DNA of 13,491 nt from Dunaliella salina (taxonomy: Eukaryota > Chlorophyta > Chlorophyceae > Chlamydomonadales > Dunaliellaceae): the NCBI GenBank assembly GCA_002284615.2, contig MU069622.1, forward strand, positions 240,887-254,377, written 5' to 3'. The notes beneath the pieces are model-generated. The model had not been told where the DNA came from and ran no database searches. It was given only the letters and a program-made list of their open reading frames with translations. The position numbers and the translations under genes are program-made. The first letter of the stretch is position 1. Every line of letters begins with the position of its first letter. Positions 1 through 8,690 of this stretch are shown here, piece after piece.

Positions 1-24
1 TGTGTGTGTGTGTGTGTGTGTGTG
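1..24. repeat. (TG)12 microsatellite at window start
   Basis: Uninterrupted TG dinucleotides run from the first base. In the sense of the minus-strand gene this is (CA)n, opposite to the other three tracts. Confidence 0.97.
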
Positions 25-247
25 CAAAGGAGAGAAACCCCATAGCAACCCTCGACTCATGCAAGTTGGGAGGGAGCATTTAAAGTCCACATTGAAAGGA
101 CATGACTCTCATGATGACCAAATATGATATGTGCATTTGAACACAAAAAAGCCAAAGCTATATTGCATTAGCACATAACCTTGTCTATAAAGTCGGTAGT
201 GCTCAACCACATGTGAGCAGAATCTTAAAAGACCAAAACGTTGCCCC
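25..247. other. Left flank, no clear gene
   Basis: Mixed-composition sequence downstream of the last exon. A short minus-strand segment at 240-272 (DEAALEVLRGN, after the acceptor cacccag) looks protein-like but overlaps the 248-322 candidate in another frame and does not fit the phase of exon 17. No AATAAA on the minus strand was seen. Confidence 0.4.
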
Positions 248-322
248 TCAGCACTTCAAGAGCTGCTTCATCCTGGGTGAATTTTCAAATTTTTGTATTC
301 GGAGTTCCTCTATGCAGTCTGC
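248..322 (-). CDS. Possible terminal exon, out of phase with exon 17
   Basis: A very good acceptor (gcctcacctcactcag) precedes an open stretch encoding ADCIEELRIQKFENSPRMKQ and then LLKC and TGA, again coiled-coil-like. Read in phase 0 it would be a natural continuation of ...MRQFK. Exon 17, however, leaves two bases over at its only GT donor. Spliced as written, the frame shifts and meets TAG after a few codons. A single missing G at the exon 17 donor would reconcile the two. As it stands this is either a true short 3' end, a sequence error or a coincidence. Confidence 0.3.
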   Translation of the reverse strand, partial: ADCIEELRIQKFENSPRMKQLLKC

Positions 323-378
323 CTGAGTGAGGTGAGGCATGCTCATTCTCAATTTCCGAAATTTGCCCAAACACCTAC

Positions 379-488
379 TTGAATTGCCTCATGCTCTCTT
401 TTTCGCTGTTCATCTTCTCGTTCTGGCGCTGCTCCATGGCAATGCGTCGGGCATCAATGTCCCCCAGCAGCCGCGCCAAGAAGTTGTC
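379..488 (-). CDS. Exon 17, coiled-coil-like; last confident exon
   Basis: The acceptor is cttactgacccacag. The exon is 110 nt if the donor is GTAGGT: 36 codons plus two bases. It encodes DNFLARLLGDIDARRIAMEQ and then RQNEKMNSEKESMRQF, an Arg/Glu/Gln-rich helix. The codon that spans the edge reads AAG TAG if left unspliced, so the protein could simply end ...RQFK here, with the stop at 376-378. If spliced to 322 it would end within five codons. See the candidate terminal exon at 248-322 for the frame problem. Confidence 0.83.
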
Positions 489-2360
489 CTGTGGGTCAGT
501 AAGGCAAAAAAAAGAAATGGACATCATGCCAGTTTTTGGTGGGAACCCTGGACCCACACGATAAGGGGACCAATCTGCACGGGGCGGACAGCTCCCTCTC
601 CCCAAACCCATATTGGTGTCTTTAAGATGCTCAATGCAAAGCGTAGCCCAAACTTGGGAAATTCCAGTTTGGGCCCTGATGAGTTCGAAGCCCTAATCTT
701 GCTTCTAGAGCCCAGGAGCTCCGCTGTCCCAATTTTGGGGCACAATGCCAAAAATCAGCCATGGTATGAACCACATTTCAAACTACCAAACATCCCATTA
801 TCAATCGCCCAACACTCTAAATTAGCTTAAACTAGCTTTGCAATAAGGAGGTCATGTATCAAAAGTATCATCAAGTATAAAAAAAAAGGGAGTGAAAAAT
901 CCTAGTGTTGGTTAAGATCCGGGTGTCGGCCGCGGGAGGTATGAGGCAAATATGAGTCAAACTAATTTTAGTCCAGAAGGTGACAATTTTCAATGTGTTG
1001 TTGATTAATGAAGTTAGGAGGGCATTCTGTGGACTTTTAAGTCAGCTGTGGGCGCCCAACAGGGCAGGCGTTTCCAGGGATCCGCTGCTCAGTTTTCACC
1101 CCATATCTGTGCTGCCACTCGTTTTTTTCCAATTTGTTCTGTCTAGCAAGGAAGCAATTTTCCTGTGCATTGAGTAAGCAGATGAACAGGGAGTTCCAAA
1201 TATGGAGCAGGTTAATATTTTCTTGCTGTTTGGGTAGGAATGCTGGAAGGAAGAACACAGGGGGCCTGGCACAAAATATACACATGCCCTGCTGGGACCC
1301 AACCCGCCCCCCCCTACCTTTTCCCCCCTCCTGCCAGAGGGATCTTCTATCTACCCTGCCTCTCTTCTCAAGATTCAAGGCACTCTATTTCTAGACCCAA
1401 TTGTCTGTCCACCTCAAGCCAAAATAAGGGAGAAAGTCCCCAGAAATGGTGTGCCTGGGCAACCCGAAAGAAGTTCAGAAAGCCTTAAATAAGTCCTGCA
1501 TACGTATCATTTCTACATGCATCATGAAAAACCAGGCCAGCAAGCTAGAGTAGACCAAAATTGATGCCCATTTGTCAAATTAAAGCCTTCTGCCACGAAT
1601 GACTTCCAAAATGTGTGGCAGGCATCTGTTTCAATGGGTGAGAAGGCTCCCACACCGACAGACTATGAGCTCACCAGTAAACAGGGATAGAAGCTTCCTG
1701 AAATCAATCCATCACTTCAAAACATGCACTAGCTCAACATGCCTACAACAAGGGCAGATTTACACACTATAGCTCATATTTGTACAGGAATAACAAAGTG
1801 ATTTAGTGCATTGTCTCAGTTGGGGTGGCAGGCACTTTCTACAAGGACCATACGATCAGACCTCTCAGTCAGCTTGGGCCAACATACAAATAAAGCAAAG
1901 CCCCTGGCATCCAAATTGAGCTGCTGTGCCATCAAGACATTGACACCTACAACAAACATGCTCTCCTGCAGGGGGCTCCTTGGGGTGTGGGGTTTTTGCA
2001 GGGCGCGCAACAGTGGTAAACAAAAAGAGAGTTCTTGTGTCCACAAGGCTGGCTGCCAACCCTCACCATTCCAAATAGCTCTCTACCTAGGCAAGCTGTG
2101 TCTAGTGTAGGCATCATGACCCTTGGGTGAGGCGCCTGCAAGCTTGCAAGTTAGGAGACCTCCCCTTACATCAGGCGACCTTTGGACTCTGTAGACTTCT
2201 TTTCCCGGAAACTTTTTGTTTGTTTTTCATTCTTGGACGCAGCCATTTGCCTGCATATACTTTTCTTCTCGTTTTTAAGAAGCTTGCGTGCGATCAGGCA
2301 AGGAGCAGACCTTTTTAATGGCAAAAAGTGCTCCCATCTTTTTGCCGGCAAACAGCTCAC
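489..2360 (-). other. Long intron between exons 16 and 17 (part outside the array)
   Basis: The full intron is 489-2664, about 2.2 kb, the longest here. Outside the array at its 5' end I see no exon with good signals in either strand. It contains a C-rich patch near 1305-1330 and short A or T runs. Open frames are short and of non-protein composition. Confidence 0.5.
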
Positions 2361-2712
2361 CTGCCCACATGGTGTAGTCACGCACAGTCTGCTCTTTCTC
2401 TCTTACCTCTCTCTCGTACCTGTCTCTCGTACCTGCCTCTTGTTACCGCCTCTCATACTTGTCTCTCGCACCTCTCTCTCCCATTTGTCTCTCGATATTG
2501 CTCTCTCATACCTGCTCATGTGGGGTAGTCATGTGCAGCCTGCTCTTTCTCTCTTACCTCTCTCCCTCTCTCTTACCTGTCTCTCGCACCTGTCACTCGT
2601 ACCTGTCTCTTGTTACTGTCTCTCGTATCTATCGCTCATACCTATCCCTCGATACCTCTCATACCTGCTCATGCGGGGTAGTCACGCGCAGCCTACTCTT
2701 TCTCTCTTCTTC
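2361..2712 (-). repeat. Tandem array of the exon 16 3' end plus splice donor
   Basis: Three copies of a block that on the plus strand contains ggggtagtca and tgctctttctctctt, with left edges at 2361, 2512 and 2665 (spacings 151 and 153). Each is followed by a run of short ctctcgtacctgt-type repeats, which on the sense strand are many GGTACGAGAGAC or GGTAAGAGAG units, each a potential donor. The 2665 copy is the real exon end. The 2361 copy has the most consensus-like donor (GTGAGC). Confidence 0.88.
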
Positions 2713-2740
2713 CAAGGCATGCAAGGCATTGGCCATCTTC
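2665..2740 (-). CDS. Exon 16, with its 3' end tandemly copied downstream
   Basis: The acceptor is aattctactgcag and the donor is GTATGA. The exon is 76 nt: one base, then 25 codons ending in phase 0. It encodes KMANALHALEEERKSRLRVT then TPHEQ, a coiled-coil-like helix. The last 40 or so bases and the donor are repeated at about 2512-2555 and 2361-2405. Only this copy has the 5' half of the exon, so it is taken as the original. Confidence 0.82.
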
Positions 2741-3013
2741 CTGCAGTAGAATTGTTTTGAACACAAGCCCTTAAAGCTGTGAGTGAGCTTGAGTTACCCA
2801 GACATATTGAAGCAAGCTCAATAAGCTGGAATGGTGCAACTTTGATTTCCTGGTCCCTGCACATCAATACCCTTATTAGTCTCCCATAGTGATGATAATC
2901 CCCAATAATGATGTCGATCTCCATAACTTTTTCTGGGATTGTGGCAGATTAATTGATTACAAACATTCAACAATCACACTGCTGTACGAAAAGCAAGTTG
3001 CCACGCTACTCAC

Positions 3014-3073
3014 TTGTCCCGCTCATTGGTCTTGGCATCCGTGGCCTCCACAAACTTCATGGCCGTCATGGCC
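3014..3073 (-). CDS. Exon 15
   Basis: The acceptor is gctccccacag and the donor is GTGAGT, both strong. The exon is 60 nt: one base, 19 codons, two bases. It encodes AMTAMKFVEATDAKTNERD, with a Lys completed across the next junction. It is helical and charged. It joins in phase on both sides. Confidence 0.82.
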
Positions 3074-3410
3074 CTGTGGGGAGCCCACAACAGAGATCAG
3101 TAAGCTTGGGAATCAAGGGGGAGGGATCAGAAATGATCGGGGCACACCAACAGAACGCAAGCAGGGGTGATATGTACACTTAAAGACTCTGCAGGACAAG
3201 GCAGGTAGACCAAACAACAATTGATGTGTATGTCAAAGAACAGTGCAGAGCAGATCCTGGGAGGATGCAAAAATGACCGTAAAATCCCTGAAGCTGCCAA
3301 GGATGTAATGTTGAAGTCCCATCCCTGAAGACGCAGAAGACGCATGAGTGATTGGATGTCGAGCTCCTGGAGCTGCTGTATGCAAGCGGAGCCAACAACA
3401 GGTGTCACAC

Positions 3411-3526
3411 CTGAACACCCTGACTTTCTTGAGTTTCAGCGCCTTGATCTCCGCTCTCCTCCTCTCTGCAGCCTGACCCTCATCGTCATCCCCCCTCCTC
3501 TGGCCAGGCCCGTCATCATCATAGCG
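3411..3526 (-). CDS. Exon 14, acidic then basic helical segment
   Basis: The acceptor is cggtttgcattgcag and the donor is GTGTGA. The exon is 116 nt: 38 codons plus two bases. It starts RYDDDGPGQRRGDDDEGQAA and continues ERRRAEIKALKLKKVRVF, a switch from an Asp-rich flexible region to a charged helix. Its phase matches exon 15 exactly, completing an Arg codon. Slightly earlier GT donors (GTCAGG, GTGTTC) exist but would break that phase. Confidence 0.8.
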
Positions 3527-3989
3527 CTGCAATGCAAACCGTGCGGAGTCAAACATTCCATTCACACCATGCAACTTAGATCAGCCTCACACGCTGTATC
3601 AAATCGACCGTGAACCATCTTACGCAGCTCGGTGCCCACACAATGCATGCCTTGCTTGGTCCATACATGGCATTGCCTTACTGGAACTGTGCCGTGTCCA
3701 AGCATGGCATCACCCAGAAGGTTCTGTGCAGAAACATAATCATCGCATAAATAACATTATTGGCCCTGCATGGTGACTGCTTGTGTAATATACTTATTTA
3801 TTTCAAGGGTGCGCGGTTATGTAAATAGACGTTTCGGACAGTAGACAAAAGGGTATGACTGGTCAAGATTGCCCTTGCGTGGATGTATAGAAGAATTGAC
3901 TTTGGGCCGTGCTGTTAAGGCGTGGTGCAAATCTGATGAATTTTTAAAGGGCGCGCGATAAGTTGATACCTGCGCGTTAAACGATACAA
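3527..3989 (-). other. First part of the intron between exons 13 and 14
   Basis: The intron is 3527-5099. This part has one stray copy of the downstream array motif (3631-3710, gcatgccttgcttggtcc) and otherwise no recognisable feature. Confidence 0.45.
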
Positions 3990-4425
3990 TGGTCCGTGCC
4001 CACACATAGCACACCATTGCATTGGTCTGTGCCCATAAGATGCATGCCTTGCCTTGTCCAAACATGGCATCATGTCGAAGGTGAGCATCGCAATGGTCTG
4101 TGCCCACACAACACGCATTTCCTTCCAAGCAACGCACCACTTAGAGGGTAAGTGCTGCAACACTTTGTGCATGCCTTGCCTTGTCCAACCATGGCATCTC
4201 CTCAGTGCATGCCTTGCCTCGTCAAAACATTGCACCACTTGGAGGGTCAGTGCTGCTTTGGTTTGTGCCCACACAATGTATGCCTTGCCATGTCCAACCA
4301 TGGCCTTCTTTCAAAGGAAAGCATTGCAATGGTCTGTGCCCACGTAATGCACGCCTTGCCCAGTCCACTTTGAGGGCAAGTGCTGCAATGCTTGGTGCCC
4401 AAATAACGCATGCCTTTTCATGGCC
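3990..4425. repeat. Degenerate minisatellite in intron
   Basis: Repeated variants of a block with ggtctgtgcccacacaatg, gcatgccttgccttgtcc and aaccatggcatc recur at irregular spacing of about 40-125 bp (atgccttgcc-type cores near 4044, 4171, 4208, 4280, 4351 and 4410). Both strands keep open frames of about 100-145 codons across it. These reflect the repeat and are not counted as genes. Confidence 0.82.
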
Positions 4426-5099
4426 CCAGCCGAAGGTGCCGGCTATGATAGACTTTGAAATAGTTGTAAAAAGTTTACCAAAAAGACGCACACAACAATG
4501 CTGTGTTGGATATTGCCACAGTCAAGCACTGCGTTATTTTATGGGTAAGCATCACTGTTGTGCAAGATTGAGCGCACAGGCGCACAGTACAAAGCAAAAT
4601 CACTGTTATGACAGTGAATAAAGATAATTGGTGAATGCACTCTCTTTGTAGCAGCGTATGACTGATCAAATCTCCCCTGTGCTTTTTGCAGGCATGCTCT
4701 TAATTTCAGACGGGGCTCCACGGAACTGCATGACACCTCGGTTTTAGTGAGACACGCCAGAGCTGCTGTGCGGGGGCTAAGGTGTGCTCAAAGTTCGAAA
4801 ACAATGCGTGCTGAGTCTTGCCGTGTGCAAAGGGAAAGGCTTAGGAATCGCAGGAAGATGCGAGCCGCCTGGAAAGAACAGGAAATAAAACTAGGCAGGA
4901 AAATCTGAGTGAATCCGGATCCTTGAGTGCATCCCACAGACAATGCTCACATGCATTGTGCTATCAAACAAGCACACAACTTTCAACTTGTGTAGTACAG
5001 CTTTTTCACTGGCAGCCTAGCTGTCACAAAATAAGACTGATGACTGTTTCTGTAAACCCTTGAGCGCATCCAGGACATACAAACAAGCTTCCCACTTAC
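4426..5099 (-). other. Rest of the intron between exons 13 and 14
   Basis: No convincing exon. A minus-strand stretch near 4800-4860 after ctttccag reads a hydrophobic segment but has no usable donor. A plus-strand pyrimidine tract and AG near 4680-4691 has no supporting open segment. Confidence 0.4.
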
Positions 5100-5147
5100 T
5101 TGCAGCTGGAGCCCTGGTATGCCTTCATCTTGGTCAGCCCCACCATT
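5100..5147 (-). CDS. Exon 13, acidic linker
   Basis: The acceptor is gacacatcacgcag and the donor is GTAAGT. The exon is 48 nt, phase 0 on both sides, encoding NGGADQDEGIPGLQLQ. It continues the acidic character of the end of exon 12 and leads into the Asp-rich start of exon 14. The other two frames contain a stop or give a different phase. The strong splice sites support it, but the low-complexity peptide does not by itself. Confidence 0.65.
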
Positions 5148-5530
5148 CTGCGTGATGTGTCACGCAGAGTGTAGAATTCAATACTTGCAAAGCAGCACGT
5201 GTGATAAGGTGCGAGACCTATTCCTTGTTTTGGAAATGAAAAACACGAAGCAGGCATCCTTATCTGTGCTTTGATCCACTGCAAAAAGGGGTCTTGGAGA
5301 TGCCGCAGGCCCTTCCCCCCACTCCCCATTCCCGGACATGAGGAAGTAAGAGGAAAATGGACAATCAGAGGTCAATAAAATGGAAACAAGCCACTCTTGC
5401 GAGCAGCATTAGCAGTACCAATGGCACTCTAAAATCATCACCACTGTGATCTGCCTTTAAACAAGCAACCTTCAATGCCGCTATCAGCGACACTTGATGA
5501 CAGCTTTGCTAGCTCGTGTGGTGTGTAAGG
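5148..5530 (-). other. 3' part of the intron between exons 12 and 13
   Basis: Intron 5148-5985. This portion has no repeat or exon that I can support. Confidence 0.45.
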
Positions 5531-6015
5531 CTCACCTGGTCTCTGCTCTCAGCACCGATGCTTGCGAATGCTCTAGCTGGCCTCATTCAAAGGTGTCTTT
5601 CCTGAATGCACGCAGCCTCTGGCCTGCTAAACTCTCCTCTCTCTCAACCGCATATTTGAATGAAGCCAACCTAATCCTTGCTTTTAGCATCAACAATTGC
5701 AAAAATGCATGAGGCTCTATCTGGCCTGCTAGTGAGGCTCTAGCTGGCCTGCTAGTGAGGGAAGCTTCCCTTCTCAACGCATGGGGCCTCCAGCCTGCGC
5801 AAACTTTCCTTCTCTCTTTTAAATGCATACCTAGGCAAGGCCCACCTGTTTCTTGCTTTCAGCATCAATGGCGAGGCCCTGGCTGGCCTGCTAGCGGAAG
5901 AAATTCTTCTTGAAGCACGCGGCCTTTGGCCTGCATGAAGTTGTCTCTTTTGAATGCATATACGGGTGTGGCTCATGTGGCTCACCTGGTCCTCGCTCTC
6001 AGCATCAATGCCTGA
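5531..6015 (-). repeat. Tandem array of the exon 12 3' end plus splice donor
   Basis: Four copies of a block that on the plus strand runs ctcacctggtcctcgctctc then agcatcaatg, with edges corresponding to the exon end at 5536, 5671, 5846 and 5986 (spacings 135, 175 and 140). Between copies are related stretches containing ctggcctgctag and cgcagcctctggcctg. The sense-strand donors are GTGAGC (5986, real), GTGGGC, GTTGGC and GTGAGC (5536). A short internal duplication of gaggctctaKctggcctgct near 5711-5755 explains the longer middle spacing. Confidence 0.85.
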
Positions 6016-6105
6016 GGGTGGCATCCTCAGGAACTTCTTCAGCTCAGATGATGGCAGCTGCCCCAGCAGATTGCAGCAGTACGGAAGGTAGTTGTGAGCC
6101 AAGAG
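5986..6105 (-). CDS. Exon 12
   Basis: The acceptor is cctttggtttgcag and the donor is GTGAGC, both strong. The exon is 120 nt, 40 codons, phase 0 on both sides. It reads LLAHNYLPYCCNLLGQLPSS, then ELKKFLRMPPSGIDAESEDQ. The first half is helical with Tyr and two Cys. The second half passes into an acidic tail that exons 13 and 14 continue. About 30 bases of its 3' end plus the donor recur three times in the downstream intron. Confidence 0.85.
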
Positions 6106-6359
6106 CTGCAAACCAAAGGAAACGGTTGCATAAAATCAAGAGGGCAAAAGAGTTGTCAGTCCAAGCCCCTGACAGCAAGGCTGCAGCCAAAAGGTGCATG
6201 CTTACAAAAGTATAAGGCGGCCTTCATTCAGAAAAACGCCCAACCGCTAGGCTGTAAGCAATGCCTCAATTAACAGGTTCAAAGATTTCAGGAAACCCGT
6301 CATATTCATACCGCCTGACTGCTAGGGTTTGCTGGAAAGTAGACAGTCGGACTTTTTAC
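6106..6359 (-). other. Intron between exons 11 and 12
   Basis: 254 bp with ordinary composition. If exon 11 is not real, it is part of a single intron from 6106 to 7571. Confidence 0.4.
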
Positions 6360-6392
6360 CTGCAGCTCATGGATCTCACAGTGAGCCAGATG
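6360..6392 (-). CDS. Possible exon 11, 33-nt microexon
   Basis: A pyrimidine and TG-rich tract ends in tgtgtgtgtcaag (acceptor) and the donor is GTAAAA. The exon is 33 nt, phase 0 on both sides, encoding HLAHCEIHELQ, which has the same character as the LLAHNYLPYC start of exon 12. Because it is phase 0-0, leaving it out does not disturb the frame, so phase gives no independent support. Confidence 0.4.
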
Positions 6393-6425
6393 CTTGACAC
6401 ACACACACAGAGCCGGAGAGATGCA

Positions 6426-6461
6426 GCAAACCCATCTGGAAGTGCAAACCCATCTGGAAGT
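6426..6461. repeat. Two exact tandem copies of an 18-bp unit
   Basis: gcaaacccatctggaagt occurs twice in a row, followed by a partial third start (gctgcaaa). It is intronic. Confidence 0.9.
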
Positions 6462-6957
6462 GCTGCAAAAGGGCTCATGGAGTTTCTGAGTTTGTGGGAG
6501 TGGGCACAGTCAGAAGTGCTTGAGTTGGCTCTGTTGTCCTCCCTGTATGGAGGGCAATGGGCAACAGGTGCCCCTTGTGCACATCAGGGGAGGCAAACAA
6601 TGAGTGCAGGAGCATTGTTTGTTACGGATGTCAAGACGACTGCAAGTAATCACCAGAAGAGCAAATGAAGCTCACTATGAAACTAAATTGGGCTTCAGAG
6701 GCATTGAGGCAAACGTTTTGTGGCACCTGCTCCGCTTGCCCATGAGAGCCACAGATTATGAAGCACCAGCTCCTAGCAGCCACTCCATGGAGCAGGCAGA
6801 GGCAACACTGGTAAATTCTTCCAAGGGCATCCAAACACGTGTTTATTTCAACGCAGGGCATGGTGCGCAGTGTGTAATGCTGACAGTGTGGCCAGCAGAT
6901 GATGGTTAAAAACCAAATTTTGCAATTAAGTGGGTTTTGTGTGCACTAAGTCCCCTC

Positions 6958-6959
<2 letters not shown>
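6462..6959 (-). other. Intron interior, no gene seen
   Basis: Part of the intron before exon 11 or 12. A plus-strand open frame of 135 codons (6261-6668) and a minus-strand one over the same bases lack splice support and conserved-looking composition. Confidence 0.4.
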
Positions 6960-6995
<36 letters not shown>

Positions 6996-6996
6996 N

Positions 6997-7046
<50 letters not shown>

Positions 7047-7051
7047 ACACA
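6960..7051. repeat. (CA)n microsatellite with one undetermined base
   Basis: About 90 bp of AC/CA with an N at 6996 and a TC interruption near 7041. In the sense of the minus-strand gene it is (TG)n. The N probably marks an assembly or length ambiguity. Confidence 0.97.
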
Positions 7052-7341
7052 ATCATTGCCATGATCATTATCGTCATACCACCAAACTGAAACACATGGC
7101 GCATCAAGCAGCCCTCTTGCCACATTTGCAAAGCCACCTGTCTGCCCGAGCATACACTGCTCTTTCCAATGAAAAGAGCATAGCTCACAAAGTGTGCTTC
7201 GCTGACTCCGTGCGGGTGCTTGCTCAGCCCTTCACCACATGTGCAAGAGGAACAAAATGAAAGAGGAGAAATCACACGGTCCAAAACTTGTCGCAGGCCT
7301 TTGAAAGAATGGGATTGTAGTGGTCCAAGGTGCTGGTTTTA
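7052..7341 (-). other. Intron interior, nothing supported
   Basis: A minus-strand frame of over 80 codons runs out of the microsatellite across this stretch. It ends without good splice sites, and I do not call it. Confidence 0.35.
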
Positions 7342-7575
7342 ATTGATGCCACATGGGTGACGCAGTCTGGCGGGGTTGTCTGACAATGGTTGGTAACGAT
7401 GCCTCACCCTGATGTCACATGGGTGACGCAGTTTGACGTTGGTAACGATGCCTCACCCTGATGTCACATGGGTGACGCAGTCTGACGTTGGTAATGATGC
7501 CTCACCCTGATGTCACATGGGTGGCGCAGTCTAACGGGGTTGTCTGACAATGGTTGGTAACGATGCCTCACCCTC
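7342..7575 (-). repeat. Tandem array carrying repeated splice donors after exon 10
   Basis: On the plus strand the unit ggtaacgatgcctcaccctg then atgtcacatgggtgacgcag begins near 7392, 7441, 7490 and 7556 (spacings 49, 49 and 66), with a partial unit from 7342. Longer units include gggttgtctgacaatggttg. On the sense strand each begins AGG|GTGAGGCAT, the same as the exon 10 donor at 7571, so four equivalent donors lie within about 165 bp. Confidence 0.9.
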
Positions 7576-7707
7576 GTCAGCTCCTCCCAGAACAGAGGCA
7601 CATCCATCTTGCGGAAGTCAAATACTATGGACTCCCGCCCCAGAAGAATCAGCTTGAGGCCTCCAAGCAGCAGCACCGCTATTTGTGTCGCTATCTTTCT
7701 AGGGCCT
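7572..7707 (-). CDS. Exon 10, hydrophobic segment then FW motif
   Basis: The donor is AGG|GTGAGG. The acceptor chosen is gtgacttgagcag, giving 136 nt: one base, then 45 codons ending in phase 0. An alternative acceptor after ccctagaaag would start the exon at 7694 in phase 0. The exon includes IAVLLLGGLKLILLGRES, a Leu/Gly-rich hydrophobic stretch that could be a buried helix or a membrane segment, and then DFRKMDVPLFWEELTR. The donor and its flank are repeated three more times into the intron (see array 7342-7575). Confidence 0.72.
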
Positions 7708-8345
7708 CTGCTCAAGTCACCCTTCATACTATTCTGTTAGGTGTAGGTGGAGTCATCAACACCTCCCACACTTAGGAGCCACTTAAAGAGCTTGGTCTTG
7801 ACACGCACAAGGCAACCAAGCTTGCTCTGAAGCTTCATGCTCATTCTGTCCAGTACGCTTACAAACTTGCCAATTCCCAAACGAGCTCCGGCCAAGACTT
7901 CTTTCAACTCTCATCAACAAGATCAGGCACGGGCAACTGCCAGTAACCCTCCTGATCCCCAATGACTTTTTTTCTCATTTTTTCTTGGTGAAAGGGATAT
8001 ACGGTGCCTTGGCCCTAGGTATCCTCTTTTCCTTAATTGATGTTGGGAGCGTTTTCACTGCCTGCATAGTTTTTCTGTTCTTTTCTTTTTTCTGTTCTTT
8101 CTTTTCTTTGGTAATGATGCCGCATTTATAGGGTGTGAGGTATACTAGTCTGTCATTTAAAAGTAGCATACAACTGTTTAATATACACTATACGGTGTAT
8201 ACTGGTCCACGGAGTAAAAGAAATGACTTTTATTGCTGGGGATAGCTTTTTAAACCCTAGACTTACACTGCTGATGTTTTTGAAGAGAAATATTGAGCTG
8301 ACATATTGAGCAAAGTTGTGAAGTAAGACATGAGATCGTCCTTAC
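7708..8345 (-). other. Intron between exons 9 and 10
   Basis: A minus-strand open stretch about 7750-7907 could hold an exon (LKEVLAGARLGIGKF, 7863-7907, donor GTAAGC) but its phase does not fit the chosen neighbours. A T-rich tract lies at 7966-8110. A small inverted repeat (tatacac/gtgtata) is at 8182-8201. Confidence 0.4.
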
Positions 8346-8448
8346 ATAACTGACCATCCAGGTGGACTGGGCCGTTGCCTGAAATGCCTATTGTACCAAA
8401 GCGCCCCTGCTTGCTCAGCCTGCATGGACAAGCCTAGAGCCTCATAGG
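8346..8448 (-). CDS. Exon 9
   Basis: The acceptor tttttgcttgggcacgcag has a T tract and the donor GTAAGG is strong. The exon is 103 nt: two bases of a split codon, 33 codons, two bases. It encodes YEALGLSMQAEQAGALWYNR followed by HFRQRPSPPGWSV. The mix of aromatic, charged and Ala residues looks like real protein rather than intron noise. A second possible donor, GTCAGT, lies 11 bases earlier in the transcript. It would keep the same phase but create a stop with exon 10. Confidence 0.6.
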
Positions 8449-8576
8449 CTGCGTGCCCAAGCAAAAATGAGATTGTGCTGTTCAAAGGCCTGGAAGAGAT
8501 TGACTGGGCTGATGAAAGCAACTCCTGTGCCAAGATGCAACATCTTCCCCTCTGTATACTTAGCTGTCAATTTGGG

Positions 8577-8690
8577 AGCCACCAAATTTTTTCATTTTAC
8601 TATTAGCCACCAAATTATTTTTTGTTTTATCATTATTTATTCATCATTTATTATTATTATTTTTTCATTTCATTGTTTATTTTTTCCAAC
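8577..8690. repeat. AT-rich tract with a duplicated 12-mer
   Basis: T-rich sequence with many ttatt motifs. agccaccaaatt occurs at 8577-8588 and 8605-8616. It is A-rich in the sense strand and lies inside the intron before exon 9. Confidence 0.7.

Noticed and set aside
2166..2381. Lys-rich minus-strand open frame of 71 codons
   Set aside because: Basic low-complexity composition, a stop in the phase that would be needed, and no donor.
2182..2760. Plus-strand open frame of 192 codons, Leu/Ser/Pro-rich
   Set aside because: It is the reverse reading of the exon 16 junction array and its ctctcgtacct repeats. Composition follows the repeat and there is no start context or splice support.
3915..4621. 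Overlapping open frames of 97-146 codons on both strands
   Set aside because: They are translations of the degenerate minisatellite at 3990-4425, open on both strands because of the repeat.
4800..4862. Minus-strand segment after gttctttccag reading AARIFLRFLSLSL
   Set aside because: Good acceptor but no usable donor before the stop.
6937..7260. Open frames with long His-Thr or Cys-Val runs over the (CA)n tracts, here and near 9951-10628
   Set aside because: Direct translations of dinucleotide repeats.
7342..7575. CRISPR-like spaced repeats
   Set aside because: Units are contiguous with no unique spacers, and the setting is a eukaryotic intron.
7863..7907. Possible minus-strand exon LKEVLAGARLGIGKF with donor GTAAGC
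   Set aside because: It can only be phase 0-0, whereas the chosen exon 9 end and exon 10 start require another phase. The acceptor (gatgagag) is weak. It would fit if exon 10 starts at 7694 and exon 9 is dropped, so RNA data could revive it.
7870..7907. KSWPELVWELAS, resembling the potato inhibitor I signature
   Set aside because: A short match in one frame, bounded by a stop, without the rest of the family.
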